The notes beneath the pieces are model-generated. The model was not told the DNA's origin, did not search any database, and saw nothing but the letters and a program-made list of their open reading frames with translations. From assembly GCA_944320685.1 (NCBI GenBank), contig CALUIK010000001.1, positions 186,001 through 250,000 of the forward strand: 64,000 nucleotides of DNA. Reading direction: 5' to 3'. The DNA comes from an uncultured Alistipes sp. GTDB lineage: Bacteria > Bacteroidota > Bacteroidia > Bacteroidales > Rikenellaceae. A program made the position numbers and the translations under genes. Positions 1-8,707 of the stretch are shown in pieces (positions within the stretch are counted from its first letter, which is position 1; every line of letters begins with the position of its first letter).

Positions 1-399
1 GTCCTCGGGCGCCTCCCCCTCGGCGGTCTCCGTGACCTCCTCCTCGGATGTCTCCGGCTCCTCAGCGGGATCCGCAGATTCCCGTTCCGCATCCTGCGCC
101 TGCTCGGTTGCGGGCTCACCTCCCTCGGCGACGGCATCGGCCCCGGGCGCAGGTTCCGGCTCCGAAGCGGGCACTTCGGCGGCGCACTCCGTCTCCACAC
201 TTCCCACGGCCTGCTCCGTAGCAGCGTCGGGCACAATCTCCGCGGCAGGCGCCTCGCTCGACGCGGCCGTTTCCGGCGTCACTTTCTCCTCGACATCATT
301 CTGCGTACCGCCGATCTCCTCGGCTGCAGTGTTTCGCGTATCTTCAGCCTCGCTGAGCGATTCCATGCGAATCTCACGGTTGGAATTTTCAATAGCCAT
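1..399 (-). CDS. Acidic low-complexity N-terminus of an unidentified protein (partial)
   Basis: An ATG at 397-399 on the minus strand opens a frame that stays open for 133 codons to the left window edge, so only the N-terminus is visible. It begins MAIENSNREIRMESLSEA and is very rich in Glu, Ala, Pro and Thr, with almost no hydrophobic core, no signal peptide and no membrane segment. It reads like a disordered acidic leader in front of a domain that lies outside the window. Bacteroidota DUF349 proteins often have such leaders, but nothing here proves that identity. A TATATTTG element at 458-465 on the same strand gives it a promoter, which supports a real gene start. Confidence 0.6.
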   Translation of the reverse strand, partial: MAIENSNREIRMESLSEAEDTRNTAAEEIGGTQNDVEEKVTPETAASSEAPAAEIVPDAATEQAVGSVETECAAEVPASEPEPAPGADAVAEGGEPATEQAQDAERESADPAEEPETSEEEVTETAEGEAPED

Positions 400-457
400 C
401 GCTTCTCAATTTAAGGATTACCGCGCACATGCACTCCGCGCGCAGTACAGAATCGCG

Positions 458-465
458 CAAATATA
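458..465 (-). promoter_or_regulatory. Bacteroidota -7 element for the acidic-protein gene
   Basis: Minus-strand TATATTTG matches the TAnnTTTG -7 consensus and lies about 60 nt upstream of the ATG at 399. No clear TTTG -33 box is seen about 19 nt further upstream. It is arranged divergently with the plus-strand element at 510-517. Confidence 0.5.
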
Positions 466-509
466 CACAAATTATCCGATCGTCCGCCGCTTTTTCGGAC
501 GGAAATTCA

Positions 510-517
510 TATATTTG
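510..517 (+). promoter_or_regulatory. Bacteroidota -7 element for the response regulator-proBA unit
   Basis: TATATTTG matches TAnnTTTG and lies 18 nt before the ATG at 536. A T-rich TTTTT stretch at 491-495 is close to the expected -33 position. The transcript would have a very short leader. Confidence 0.55.
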
Positions 518-535
518 TAGAAAATTCGATCCGCT

Positions 536-1198
536 ATGGGATACCGCATACTGCTCATCGACGACGAAACCGACATCCTCGAATTCGTGAAATACAACCT
601 CGAACGCGACGGATACGAAGTCTACACGGCGCAGAACGGGGCCGAAGGGCTCGATACCGCCCTCAAGATCAAGCCGCATCTGATCCTGCTCGATATGCTC
701 ATGCCCGTACTCGACGGCATAGACACCTGCCGCGCCATACGCAGCGCCCCGTCGCTCAAGAACGTGATGGTGGTATTCCTCTCGGCCGTCGGCAGCGAGG
801 AGACACAACTGCAGAGCTACGGCGTCGGCGCCGACGACTTCATCAACAAACCCATCAAGATGAACATACTGCGCAGCCGTGTACAGGCCATCCTAAAGCG
901 CATCCCGCCTACCGAGTCGTCGGCGCCGATCGTCATCGACAAGGAACACTATATCGTACGCAAGGGCGACCAGACACTCGTACTGCCGCGCAAGGAGTTC
1001 GCACTGCTCGAACTGCTGCACTCGCAACCCGGCAAACTATTCACCCGCGAGGAGATATACTCGAAAGTGTGGGGCGACAAAGTGGTCGTGGGCGACCGCA
1101 CTATCGACGTACACATACGCAAACTGCGCCAGAAGATCGGCGAGCAGCACATAGTCACGGTCAAGGGCGTGGGATACAAATTCGAACCCGCCGAATGA
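536..1198 (+). CDS. OmpR/PhoB-family two-component response regulator
   Basis: This 220-residue protein has an N-terminal receiver domain (about residues 3-118). The acidic pocket D9/D10, the phospho-acceptor D53 in LILLDMLMP and the conserved K105 in NKP are all present. A C-terminal winged-helix DNA-binding domain (about 130-218) ends in the typical TIDVHIRKLRQKIG and VKGVGYKF strings. It is a cytoplasmic transcription factor that should be switched by a histidine kinase, but no kinase gene is adjacent, so it is an orphan in this window. Its stop codon overlaps a possible proB start (ATGA at 1195-1198) and proB-proA follow on the same strand. That suggests cotranscription with proline synthesis. 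The signal sensed is unknown. Confidence 0.93.
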   Translation: MGYRILLIDDETDILEFVKYNLERDGYEVYTAQNGAEGLDTALKIKPHLILLDMLMPVLDGIDTCRAIRSAPSLKNVMVVFLSAVGSEETQLQSYGVGADDFINKPIKMNILRSRVQAILKRIPPTESSAPIVIDKEHYIVRKGDQTLVLPRKEFALLELLHSQPGKLFTREEIYSKVWGDKVVVGDRTIDVHIRKLRQKIGEQHIVTVKGVGYKFEPAE

Positions 1199-1257
1199 CA
1201 TCTTCCGGCGCGATGTCCCGAATGGCGGCCGCGCCGACCTCCATCACACGACACACC

Positions 1258-2349
1258 ATGCAGAAAAGACCGCGTTACAGACGCATCGTAGTAAAGATCG
1301 GCAGCAACGTGCTCACGCGCGCCAACGGCACGCCCGATATCACGCGCATATCATCCCTTGTCGACCAGATAGCCTCGCTCCACGCCGCAGGCGCCGAAGT
1401 GATAATGGTTTCGTCGGGGGCAGTGGCATCGGGCCGCGGCCTGCTGCGCGGCATAGGCCGCAAGCTGGACGAGGTATCCGCCCGTCAGATATATTCGGCC
1501 GTAGGGCAGGTACGGCTCATAGACCGCTACTACGACCTTTTCGGCGAGTACGGCATCGTCTGCGGCCAGATCCTAACCACCAAGGAGAGCCTCTCCACAC
1601 GCCGCGACTACCTCAACCAGCGCAACTGCATGGAGACGATGCTCTCGTGCGGCGTCATCCCCATCGTCAACGAGAACGACGCTATCTCGGTCACCGAGCT
1701 CATGTTCACCGACAACGACGAACTGTCGGGTCTCGTTGCCGCCATGATGGACGCCGACCTGCTCATCATCCTGAGCAACATCGACGGCATCTACGACGGT
1801 CCGCCATCCGACCCCGCCTCACGCATCATACGTCGCGTGGAGCCCCGCACCGACCTCACGCGCTACATCGACGCGACCCGCTCGTCGGCAGGGCGCGGCG
1901 GCATGGTGACCAAGCACCGCGTAGCGTCACGCACCGCAGCAGAAGGCATCGAGACAGTCATTGCCAACGGCCGCCGCGACGGCATCATCACCGCCATAGC
2001 AGCATCGCCGGAGACGGCCGTATGTACGCGTTTCGTTCCTGCGGCCGACCCGTCATCGACCATAAAACGGTGGATCGCCAGCAGCGAAGGCTTCGCCAAG
2101 GGCGCCATCGTCATCAATGCGGGCGCTGCCGAGGCCATAGGCCGCAGCAAGGGCGTCAGCATACTTCCCGTGGGTGTCGTGGGCGTCGAAGGGAGATTCG
2201 AAAAGGACGACATCGTGCGCATCGTCACCGCAGACGGCACTCGCATAGGCGTCGGCCGCGCCGCCTGCGACAGCGCCGCCGTCGAACGCAACAAGGGTCG
2301 GCGCGGACTCAAACCTGTAATACATTACGATTATCTCTACATAGAATGA
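1258..2349 (+). CDS. proB: Glutamate 5-kinase
   Basis: ProB phosphorylates L-glutamate to gamma-glutamyl phosphate, the first committed step of proline synthesis, in the cytoplasm. The amino-acid-kinase fold starts with IVVKIGSNVLTR and contains VSSGAVASGR, VNENDAISV and FTDNDELSG, which form the ATP and glutamate sites. A C-terminal PUA domain (about residues 275-355) follows. The ATG at 1258 (MQKRPRYRR) gives 363 residues, close to the 367 of the E. coli enzyme. In-frame ATGs at 1195 (overlapping the regulator stop as ATGA), 1213 and 1222 would add up to 21 residues with no family counterpart. The stop overlaps the proA ATG by four bases, implying translational coupling. Confidence 0.95.
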   Translation: MQKRPRYRRIVVKIGSNVLTRANGTPDITRISSLVDQIASLHAAGAEVIMVSSGAVASGRGLLRGIGRKLDEVSARQIYSAVGQVRLIDRYYDLFGEYGIVCGQILTTKESLSTRRDYLNQRNCMETMLSCGVIPIVNENDAISVTELMFTDNDELSGLVAAMMDADLLIILSNIDGIYDGPPSDPASRIIRRVEPRTDLTRYIDATRSSAGRGGMVTKHRVASRTAAEGIETVIANGRRDGIITAIAASPETAVCTRFVPAADPSSTIKRWIASSEGFAKGAIVINAGAAEAIGRSKGVSILPVGVVGVEGRFEKDDIVRIVTADGTRIGVGRAACDSAAVERNKGRRGLKPVIHYDYLYIE

Positions 2350-3614
2350 ATAACATATCGGCCACACAGTACGAAATCCTCTTCCGTGCCGCGCGCCGCG
2401 CCGCCGCCTCTTTGGCCGGCATCGGAGCCGACACCCTCGACCGCACCCTGCGCCGTACCGCAGCGGCCCTGCGCGACAACGCCGCACGGCTGCTTGAGGC
2501 CAACGCCGGAGATCTTGCCGCCATATCGCCCGACGCACCGATGTATGACCGCCTGAAACTCACGCCGCGCCGCATCGACGACATAGCGTGCGGCATGGAG
2601 CAGGTTGCCGCACTCGGCGCCCCCCAAGGAGAAGTCATGGAACGGTGGATCCGGCCCAACGGCATGGTCATAAGCAAGGTGCGCGTACCGTTCGGCGTCG
2701 TGGGCGTAATCTGCGAGGCCCGGCCCAACGTCACGCTCGACGTCTTCGCCCTCTGCCTCAAGACAGCCAACGCCTCAGTCGTCAAGGGCGGCGGCAACGC
2801 CCGCCGCACCAACGAGGCGGCCGCCGAGATCATACGCGATACGCTGCGCACCGAGGGCCTCGACGAGGCTGCCTTCACGTTGCTGCCGTCGGAGCACGAG
2901 GCGGCCGACGCCCTGCTGCACGCCGAAGGGTTCGTCGACGTGGTCATCCCCCGCGGAGGCCGCGGACTGATAAGGTTCGTGCGCGAAAACGCCCGCGTGC
3001 CAGTGATCGAGACGGGCGCAGGCGTCGTGCACATATACTTCGACCGCGCAGGCGACACGGCCAAGGGACGAAATATCATACGCAACGCCAAGACGCGCCG
3101 CGTGAGCGTCTGCAACGCCCTCGACTGTCTCATCGTACACCGCGACCGCCTGCCCGACCTGCCCGCGCTGTGCGCGCCGCTGGCCGACGAGAAGGTCGAG
3201 ATCCTCGCCGACAGCGAGGCTTTCGCCGCCCTCGGCGGCGCCTACCCCGCCCCGCTGCTCAAACACGCCACGGCGGAAGCCTACGGCACCGAATTCCTAG
3301 ACTACCGCATGGCGTTGCGCACGGTCGGCACGATAGAGGAGGCCATGGAGCATATCGAACGCTACACCTCACGCCACAGCGAGGCCATCATCACCGAGGA
3401 CAGCGAGGCCGCCCGCCGCTTCACCCGCGGCGTGGATGCCGCCTGTGTCTATGTCAACCTGCCCACGTCGTTCACCGACGGCGGTGAGTTCGGATTCGGG
3501 GCCGAGATAGGCATCTCGACGCAGAAACTCCATGCTCGCGGTCCCATGGGACTGCCCGAGCTCACCACATACAAATACGTAATCGAAGGCGACGGCCAGA
3601 CCCGCCCCCGATAG
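2346..3614 (+). CDS. proA: Gamma-glutamyl phosphate reductase
   Basis: ProA reduces gamma-glutamyl phosphate with NADPH to glutamate semialdehyde, the step after ProB. The 422-residue length matches the family (about 417). The aldehyde-dehydrogenase-like fold is evident from PFGVVGVICEARPNVT, VVKGGGNARRTN and the catalytic cysteine in SVCNALDCL. The start is the ATG overlapping the proB stop (ATGA). No proC is present in the window, so the last proline step is encoded elsewhere. Because glutamate semialdehyde also connects to ornithine, its closeness to the arginine block is notable, though the two are 8 kb apart. Confidence 0.96.
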   Translation: MNNISATQYEILFRAARRAAASLAGIGADTLDRTLRRTAAALRDNAARLLEANAGDLAAISPDAPMYDRLKLTPRRIDDIACGMEQVAALGAPQGEVMERWIRPNGMVISKVRVPFGVVGVICEARPNVTLDVFALCLKTANASVVKGGGNARRTNEAAAEIIRDTLRTEGLDEAAFTLLPSEHEAADALLHAEGFVDVVIPRGGRGLIRFVRENARVPVIETGAGVVHIYFDRAGDTAKGRNIIRNAKTRRVSVCNALDCLIVHRDRLPDLPALCAPLADEKVEILADSEAFAALGGAYPAPLLKHATAEAYGTEFLDYRMALRTVGTIEEAMEHIERYTSRHSEAIITEDSEAARRFTRGVDAACVYVNLPTSFTDGGEFGFGAEIGISTQKLHARGPMGLPELTTYKYVIEGDGQTRPR

Positions 3615-3623
3615 CCGTACAAG

Positions 3624-3662
3624 GCAAAAAATACGGCGGACGAGATTCCTTCCCGTCCGCCG
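3624..3662 (-). terminator. Intrinsic terminator of the GH92 gene
   Basis: CGGCGGACG (3634-3642) and CGTCCGCCG (3654-3662) form a perfect 9-bp stem with an 11-nt loop. Read on the minus strand, the stem is followed by ATTTTTT, which fits termination of the leftward GH92 gene that stops at 3682. On the plus strand there is no T-run after the stem, so it is a weaker terminator for proA. Confidence 0.7.
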
Positions 3663-3681
3663 CCACAATGCACGGCCACAG

Positions 3682-6021
3682 TCAATCGCCGACACCCCAC
3701 GACTTGTTAGGCTCGGGCCCCATATACAGCTCCAGCGTACCGCCCGCGACAATATCCGCGAAGTCGATATGCGACGCCGACAGTTCTCGGCCGTTCAGCA
3801 CGGCGCGCTGAATGTATATGTTCCCGGCCGAATTGTCGTGCGCGACAACCGTAAAGCGCGCGCCGCCATAGTATCGCCGGTCGAGCGCGAACTCCACACG
3901 GTCGAAGACGGGGCTCGTGATCTCCATGCGCGTATCTCCCGGGCATGCGGGATGTATCCCCGACGCCGCAAGGACATACCACGCCGACATCTGGCCCGCA
4001 TCCTCATTGCCCACGATGCCTTCGACCCTGTTGGAATAGGCGTTGCGGCATATCGTCCGCGTCCACTTCTGCGTCATCCACGGTTCACCCAGACGGTTGA
4101 AGAGGAACGGCACGAGGTGCACCGGCTCGTTGGCATGGTTGTAGTATTGGTTCCAAAGCATATTCTCGGGCGTCCTGTCGAAAAACTCCTTGAGATCGGC
4201 CAGCACCGCCTCGCGTCCGCCCATGAGTTCAACCATACCGTCGACATCGTGCGGCACGAACCACCCCTGCTGGTAGGGGTTGCACTCGACACAGCCGTAC
4301 CACTCCGTCGTGCGGGCATTCTCGGGCCAAGGCGCCCAGCTGCCGTCGGCGCGGCGCGGACGGAACCAACCTTTCTCCGTATCGAATATATTGCGGTAGG
4401 CCTGCCCCTTGACGGCGAATGCACGTTCGTCGGCCTCTCGGCCCAGCGCCGCCGCCAGCCGCGACACGCACCAATCGCCATAGGCATACTCCAGCGTATG
4501 CGAGATACCCTGATCCGAAGCGGTATATCCGAGTTCGCCGTTACCGAACCGTTCCGACGTATTGACGGCGATGCGGTACGCCTTCTCCACATCGTAGCTG
4601 CGGATGCCCTTCACATAGGCATCGGCCAGCACCGACAGCGCAGGATTGCCGAACATGCATCCCGAATAGGCGTTCATGATCTCCCACCGTTCGAAATATC
4701 CGCGGCCGCTCTCGTCGGCAAGCGTTATGAGCGACCCGAGCATATCATCCACGACACGCGGATTGATAATCGTCTGCAGCGGCATCTGGCTGCGGAAGAC
4801 ATCCCACCCGCTGAATATCGTACGTTTCGTAAACCGCCCCCCGACATCGTGCACCGCGCCGTCGCCGCCCACATAGCGGCCGTCGACATCGGTAAAGAGC
4901 CGCGGATCGATCATCGAGTGGTACAAGGCCGTATAGAATACCCGTTTGTCATCGTCGCTGCCGCCCTCGACACGGATGCGCCCCAGCTCCCCGTTCCACG
5001 AGGCATAAGCCTCACTCGCCACCTCGTCGAACGACTTGTCGGCGATCTCGGCCTCGAAGTTGCGCCGTGCGCCCTCGGCATCGACGAACGATACGCCCAC
5101 CTTGAGCGTCACCACCTCGCCGGCGGCGGAGGCGAACTCGGTATAGAATCCCAGATGCCGTCCCTCCATGCTGCGGCACCCTTCATATACCGGGGCCTCG
5201 GACACGCGTTCGAGATACGGAGCGCTCACAACCTCCTCGCGCTTGCGCACCCAATCGTCGGGGATGTCGGCACTCCAGACACCGAACCGCTCCAGCGGAC
5301 GGCTGAACCGCGCATGGAAGTAGAGCGTATAATCGACATTGCCGTCGCCGTTGCCCCAGCCGCCCGTCTGCGGCGTGCAGCGGATCCATCCTTCGATGGT
5401 GTTATCGTCGACCACCTCCACGTACTGCCGCTCGGACGTACCGCCCACACGCCGCGCCAGATCGATCTGTATACGCGCCGTATCGCTCTCGGGGAAGGTG
5501 AAGCGCAGGATGCCGCAACGGGGTGTGGCCGAACTCTCTGCCTCGATACCGTAATCGGTAAGGTACACGCCATAATAACCTGCACGGGCCCGCTCCGACG
5601 CCTTGTCATAATGCGAACGGTATCCCCCAACCGATCCGTCCTCACGACCCGCAATCTTGCGCAGCGGGCCCGTCGTCGGCATGACAAGGAAATTGCCCAG
5701 ATCGCCGTACCACCCCACGCCGCTCATCTGCGTGAAGGCGAAACCCTCGATCGTGGCATGTTCGTAGCTGTAGCCCGAACCGTTATCGCCGCCAGTGACG
5801 GTATTGGGACTCACCTGCACCATGCCGAACGGCGTGGCCGCCCCCGGAAAGGTCTTGCCCAGACCGTGGTATGCTCCTGCCGCATCGATATTCGTACTCG
5901 CTCCGATAAACGGATTCACATACTGCGCGACATCGGGCTCGGCGCCGCCGCATGCGGCGAATGCCGCAGCCGACGCCCCCGCCGCAAAGAGCGCCGCAAC
6001 CCTGATGACTGAACTTTTCAT
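3682..6021 (-). CDS. Secreted GH92 exo-alpha-mannosidase, lipoprotein
   Basis: This 779-residue protein starts with a lipoprotein signal peptide (MKSSVIRVAALFAAG followed by AAFAAC), so it should be anchored to a membrane after export. Family GH92 enzymes are Ca2+-dependent inverting exo-alpha-mannosidases that trim host N-glycans or yeast mannan. Visible family landmarks are QYVNPFIG near the N-terminus, GWDVFRSQMPL, SHTLEYAYGDWC, the NEP motif in NHANEPVHLVPFLFN and GNEDAGQMSAWYV near the C-terminus, which holds the acidic residues of the active site. The ATG at 6021 is preferred over a TTG three codons upstream because it begins the signal peptide. The gene stands alone, without SusC/SusD partners, between convergent proA and divergent ackA. 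Linkage specificity cannot be read from the sequence. Confidence 0.93.
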   Translation of the reverse strand: MKSSVIRVAALFAAGASAAAFAACGGAEPDVAQYVNPFIGASTNIDAAGAYHGLGKTFPGAATPFGMVQVSPNTVTGGDNGSGYSYEHATIEGFAFTQMSGVGWYGDLGNFLVMPTTGPLRKIAGREDGSVGGYRSHYDKASERARAGYYGVYLTDYGIEAESSATPRCGILRFTFPESDTARIQIDLARRVGGTSERQYVEVVDDNTIEGWIRCTPQTGGWGNGDGNVDYTLYFHARFSRPLERFGVWSADIPDDWVRKREEVVSAPYLERVSEAPVYEGCRSMEGRHLGFYTEFASAAGEVVTLKVGVSFVDAEGARRNFEAEIADKSFDEVASEAYASWNGELGRIRVEGGSDDDKRVFYTALYHSMIDPRLFTDVDGRYVGGDGAVHDVGGRFTKRTIFSGWDVFRSQMPLQTIINPRVVDDMLGSLITLADESGRGYFERWEIMNAYSGCMFGNPALSVLADAYVKGIRSYDVEKAYRIAVNTSERFGNGELGYTASDQGISHTLEYAYGDWCVSRLAAALGREADERAFAVKGQAYRNIFDTEKGWFRPRRADGSWAPWPENARTTEWYGCVECNPYQQGWFVPHDVDGMVELMGGREAVLADLKEFFDRTPENMLWNQYYNHANEPVHLVPFLFNRLGEPWMTQKWTRTICRNAYSNRVEGIVGNEDAGQMSAWYVLAASGIHPACPGDTRMEITSPVFDRVEFALDRRYYGGARFTVVAHDNSAGNIYIQRAVLNGRELSASHIDFADIVAGGTLELYMGPEPNKSWGVGD

Positions 6022-6101
6022 ATCTTCCAAGACTATTTATGGCCCGTACCATACTACCTCTACGGGCATGCGCGCGGACAGGCCCGCGCGCCGCCGCACT
6101 A

Positions 6102-6109
6102 CAAATATA
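6102..6109 (-). promoter_or_regulatory. -7 element for the GH92 gene
   Basis: Minus-strand TATATTTG matches TAnnTTTG and lies about 80 nt upstream of the GH92 ATG. The expected -33 region is AT-rich but has no clean TTTG. Confidence 0.5.
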
Positions 6110-6249
6110 GGCAAAGCCGGCCTAAAATAAAAGGGATCCGTTTCTGATGTCTTTCATCGCGCATCGCCGCCGTTCCCGCCACTCGGACGGCCAAATGCGT
6201 TGTCGGGAACTTTATTCGGACGACTATAGATTTTTACCGATTTCTTTAC

Positions 6250-6257
6250 TATCTTTG
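6250..6257 (+). promoter_or_regulatory. -7 element for the ackA-ptb-buk unit
   Basis: TATCTTTG matches TAnnTTTG. A T-rich TTTTT at 6231-6235 lies about 15 nt upstream, near but not exactly at the -33 spacing. The distance to the ackA start is about 290 nt, so the message has a long leader. Confidence 0.5.
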
Positions 6258-6292
6258 TTAAACCGTTTGTGCAAACATGATACGGCCTGCAA

Positions 6293-6472
6293 ATGATTAA
6301 GGAACCGGCCGCCGTGACAGTCCGGCTGGGCATCGGGCCCGCCGGCGCGGTATTTGATCTCATACGCATGGCCATGCGGGCCTCAACTCGCAGGAGCCCG
6401 CAGCCGCTACGGCCCTTTGAGCGGACTGGCGCCATAGCGGATGACAAGATCGCCGCGGCAGCGGTCAAGTGA
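6293..6472 (+). CDS. Possible 59-residue leader peptide upstream of ackA (uncertain)
   Basis: An ATG at 6293 opens a 60-codon frame ending in TGA at 6470-6472, entirely inside the predicted ackA leader. The product begins MIKEPAAVTVRLGIGPAGAV and is rich in Ala, Arg and Pro, with no recognisable domain. There is no clear ribosome binding site, although Bacteroidota genes often lack one. In DNA this GC-rich a frame of this length can arise by chance. I list it because of its position, not because of its sequence. Confidence 0.15.
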   Translation: MIKEPAAVTVRLGIGPAGAVFDLIRMAMRASTRRSPQPLRPFERTGAIADDKIAAAAVK

Positions 6473-6544
6473 CGGAGAGAGGGCGCCACACGACGCCTCG
6501 GCAGACGGCAGCATTAAGGAAATTACCAAAAAACGAAAAATACG

Positions 6545-7756
6545 ATGATTGTACTTGTACTCAATTGCGGAAGTTCGTCGATCAAGTATCAGCTGATCGA
6601 CATCGACAGCAACAGCAACTCGCTTCTGGCCAAAGGTCTGGTCGAGCGCATCGGTCTGCCCGAAGGCGACCTGACACACAAGCCCACGGGCAAGGATAAG
6701 TATGAGCTCCACATGCCCATACCCGACCACACCACTGGTATAAGCCTCGTGCTGAAAGCCCTGACCGACCCGCAGCACGGCGTCATAAAGGAACTCTCGC
6801 AGATCAAGGCCGTAGGGCACCGCGTAGCCCACGGCGGCGAGTACTTCAAGGGCAGCTGCATCGTCGACGAGCAAGCCAAGGAACATATCCGCTCGCTTTT
6901 CGACATAGCGCCGCTGCACAACCCCGCCAACCTCGAAGGTGTGCTCTCGATCGAAAAGGTACTGCCGGGCGTGCCGCAGGTGACCGTCTTCGACACCTCG
7001 TTCCATCAGACCATCCCCGCAACCAACTACCTCTATGCCCTGCCGCTGGAGTACTACGAGAAGTACCGCGTGCGCAAGTACGGCTTCCACGGCACCAGCC
7101 ACAAGTATGTGGCCAAGGTAGGTGCCGAGCTGGCCGGCATAGACTTCCACAATTCGAAGATCATCACCTGCCACATAGGCAACGGCGGCTCGGTGACGGC
7201 AATCCTCAACGGCAAGTCGTACGACACGTCGATGGGATTCTCGCCCCTCGACGGTCTCGTCATGGGTACGCGCTGCGGCAATGTCGACGCCAGCGCCATC
7301 ACCTTCATCGGCGAAAAGGAGGGCATGAGCTTCTCGGAACTCAACGGCATGATGAACAAACGTTCGGGCGTGCTGGGGCTCACCGGCATATCGAGCGACA
7401 TGCGCGACATAGACGCGGCCTATGAGGCCGGCAACGAGCAGGCCATCGTCGCTCGCGATATGTACTACACGCGCGTCAAGAAGTTCGTGGGCGAGTATGC
7501 GGCGGAAATGGGCGGTGTCGACCTGCTCATATTCACGGGCGGCGTAGGCGAGAACTCGTATGAACTGCGCAGCTGGGTATGCTCGAATATGGAGTTCATG
7601 GGAATACGTATCGACGAGGCCGTAAACCGCGCCTCGCGCGGCGTCGACGCCATACTATCGACGGCCGACTCACGCGTAAAGGTGGCCACGATAGCCACCA
7701 ACGAGGAGCTGGTCATCGCCACAGACACCTACGAACTCACTAAAAACCTGAAATAA
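6545..7756 (+). CDS. ackA: Acetate kinase
   Basis: AckA interconverts acetyl phosphate plus ADP and acetate plus ATP, the energy-yielding end of acetate fermentation. At 403 residues it has the usual family length. ASKHA-fold landmarks run in order: LVLNCGSSSIKYQL at the N-terminus, GHRVAHGGEYF, FDTSFHQTIP, YGFHGTSH, HIGNGGSV, MGFSPLDGLVMGTRCGNVD and IFTGGVGENS. It heads a unit with ptb (32 nt downstream) and buk. There is no phosphotransacetylase of the usual Pta type here, so acetyl phosphate must come from another locus or from a broad-specificity Ptb. A purine-rich AAGGAAA string lies about 25 nt before the ATG. Confidence 0.97.
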   Translation: MIVLVLNCGSSSIKYQLIDIDSNSNSLLAKGLVERIGLPEGDLTHKPTGKDKYELHMPIPDHTTGISLVLKALTDPQHGVIKELSQIKAVGHRVAHGGEYFKGSCIVDEQAKEHIRSLFDIAPLHNPANLEGVLSIEKVLPGVPQVTVFDTSFHQTIPATNYLYALPLEYYEKYRVRKYGFHGTSHKYVAKVGAELAGIDFHNSKIITCHIGNGGSVTAILNGKSYDTSMGFSPLDGLVMGTRCGNVDASAITFIGEKEGMSFSELNGMMNKRSGVLGLTGISSDMRDIDAAYEAGNEQAIVARDMYYTRVKKFVGEYAAEMGGVDLLIFTGGVGENSYELRSWVCSNMEFMGIRIDEAVNRASRGVDAILSTADSRVKVATIATNEELVIATDTYELTKNLK

Positions 7757-7788
7757 CAGCCACACGACACCAAAAACACACAAACGAT

Positions 7789-8694
7789 ATGATAAAGCAT
7801 CTTGATGAACTGGTAACGGCCGCAACGGCACGGGGGCGCAAACGCCTCGCCGTAGCCTACGGTCAGGATACGCACACGATCGAGGCCGTCTACAACGCAT
7901 GGAAAGAAGGCCTTGTCGAGGCGACGCTCTTCGGAGACAAGGCCACTATCGAGCAGGCATGCCGCGAACTGCAGATCGACCCCAACATATTCAAGATCGT
8001 CGACGAATCGAACGATGTGACATGCGTGACCCTCGCCGTACAGGCCGTCGTGAACGGCCGTGCCGACGTGCTGATGAAGGGTCTCGTGTCGACCGACAAG
8101 TATATGCGCGGCATCCTCAACAAGGATGCGGGCCTCTTCCCGCCCAAGGGAGTGCTGAGCCACGTGGCGGTGATCGAGATGCCGGGCCGCGACCGCCTGC
8201 TCTCGGTATCTGACGTCGCGGTCATTCCGCTGCCCGACTTCAAGCAGAAGACCATTCTGATAGGCTATTTGGCCAAGACGGCCAAACTGCTGGGTATCGA
8301 CTGCCCGAAGATCGCATGCATCGCCCCGTCCGAGCAGCTGCTGCCGTCGGTGGTATCCTCTACCGACGGGGCCATTCTGGCAAAGATGGGCGACCGCGGA
8401 CAGTTGGGCAACGTCATCGTAGACGGTCCCCTGTCGCTCGACGTGGCACTCTACAAGGAGGTGGCCGAACACAAGAAGGTCAAGGGTTCAAGCGTGGCAG
8501 GCGACCCCGACTGCCTGCTCTTCCCCAACATCGAGTCGGCCAACGTCTTCTTCAAGGCGGCATCGCATTTCGCCGGCGCCGAGTTGGCGGCAATGGTCAT
8601 GGGAACGAAGGTGCCTTGCGTACTCACGTCGCGCGGCGACACGGCCCTCACCAAGAAATATTCGATAGCGCTCGCCTGTCTGGCCGCACGATAA
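7789..8694 (+). CDS. ptb: Phosphate butyryltransferase (phosphate acyltransferase family)
   Basis: This 301-residue cytoplasmic protein belongs to the phosphate acetyl/butyryltransferase family, which converts acyl-CoA and phosphate to acyl phosphate and CoA. The family core is seen in DVLMKGLVSTDKYMRGIL, GVLSHVAVIE, DGPLSLDVAL, AGDPDCLLFPNIESAN and VPCVLTSRGD. The length fits Ptb (about 300) rather than the longer Pta enzymes. The call rests on the next gene being a butyrate kinase. Substrates could be butyryl-CoA or the branched isobutyryl- and isovaleryl-CoA from amino acid breakdown. It sits between two acyl kinases, so it might serve both. Confidence 0.88.
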   Translation: MIKHLDELVTAATARGRKRLAVAYGQDTHTIEAVYNAWKEGLVEATLFGDKATIEQACRELQIDPNIFKIVDESNDVTCVTLAVQAVVNGRADVLMKGLVSTDKYMRGILNKDAGLFPPKGVLSHVAVIEMPGRDRLLSVSDVAVIPLPDFKQKTILIGYLAKTAKLLGIDCPKIACIAPSEQLLPSVVSSTDGAILAKMGDRGQLGNVIVDGPLSLDVALYKEVAEHKKVKGSSVAGDPDCLLFPNIESANVFFKAASHFAGAELAAMVMGTKVPCVLTSRGDTALTKKYSIALACLAAR

Positions 8695-8707
8695 CCACCG
8701 GCAGCGT

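Larger units (their letters stand above)
6022..6544. other. Divergent intergenic region with GH92 and ackA promoters and a long ackA leader
   Basis: This 523-bp gap holds a minus-strand TATATTTG (6102-6109) about 80 nt upstream of GH92 and a plus-strand TATCTTTG (6250-6257) for ackA. The ackA transcript would have a leader of about 280 nt. The leader contains a 59-codon frame (6293-6472) and several GC-rich inverted segments, but no riboswitch class that I recognise. The stretch near 6200-6215 contains TGTCGGGAACT, a string also found in the gap after argR (around 25800). Confidence 0.6.

Noticed and set aside
3769-6012. Long plus-strand open frame opposite the GH92 gene
   Set aside because: Antisense to a clear GH92 enzyme; Arg/Pro/His-rich with no domain.
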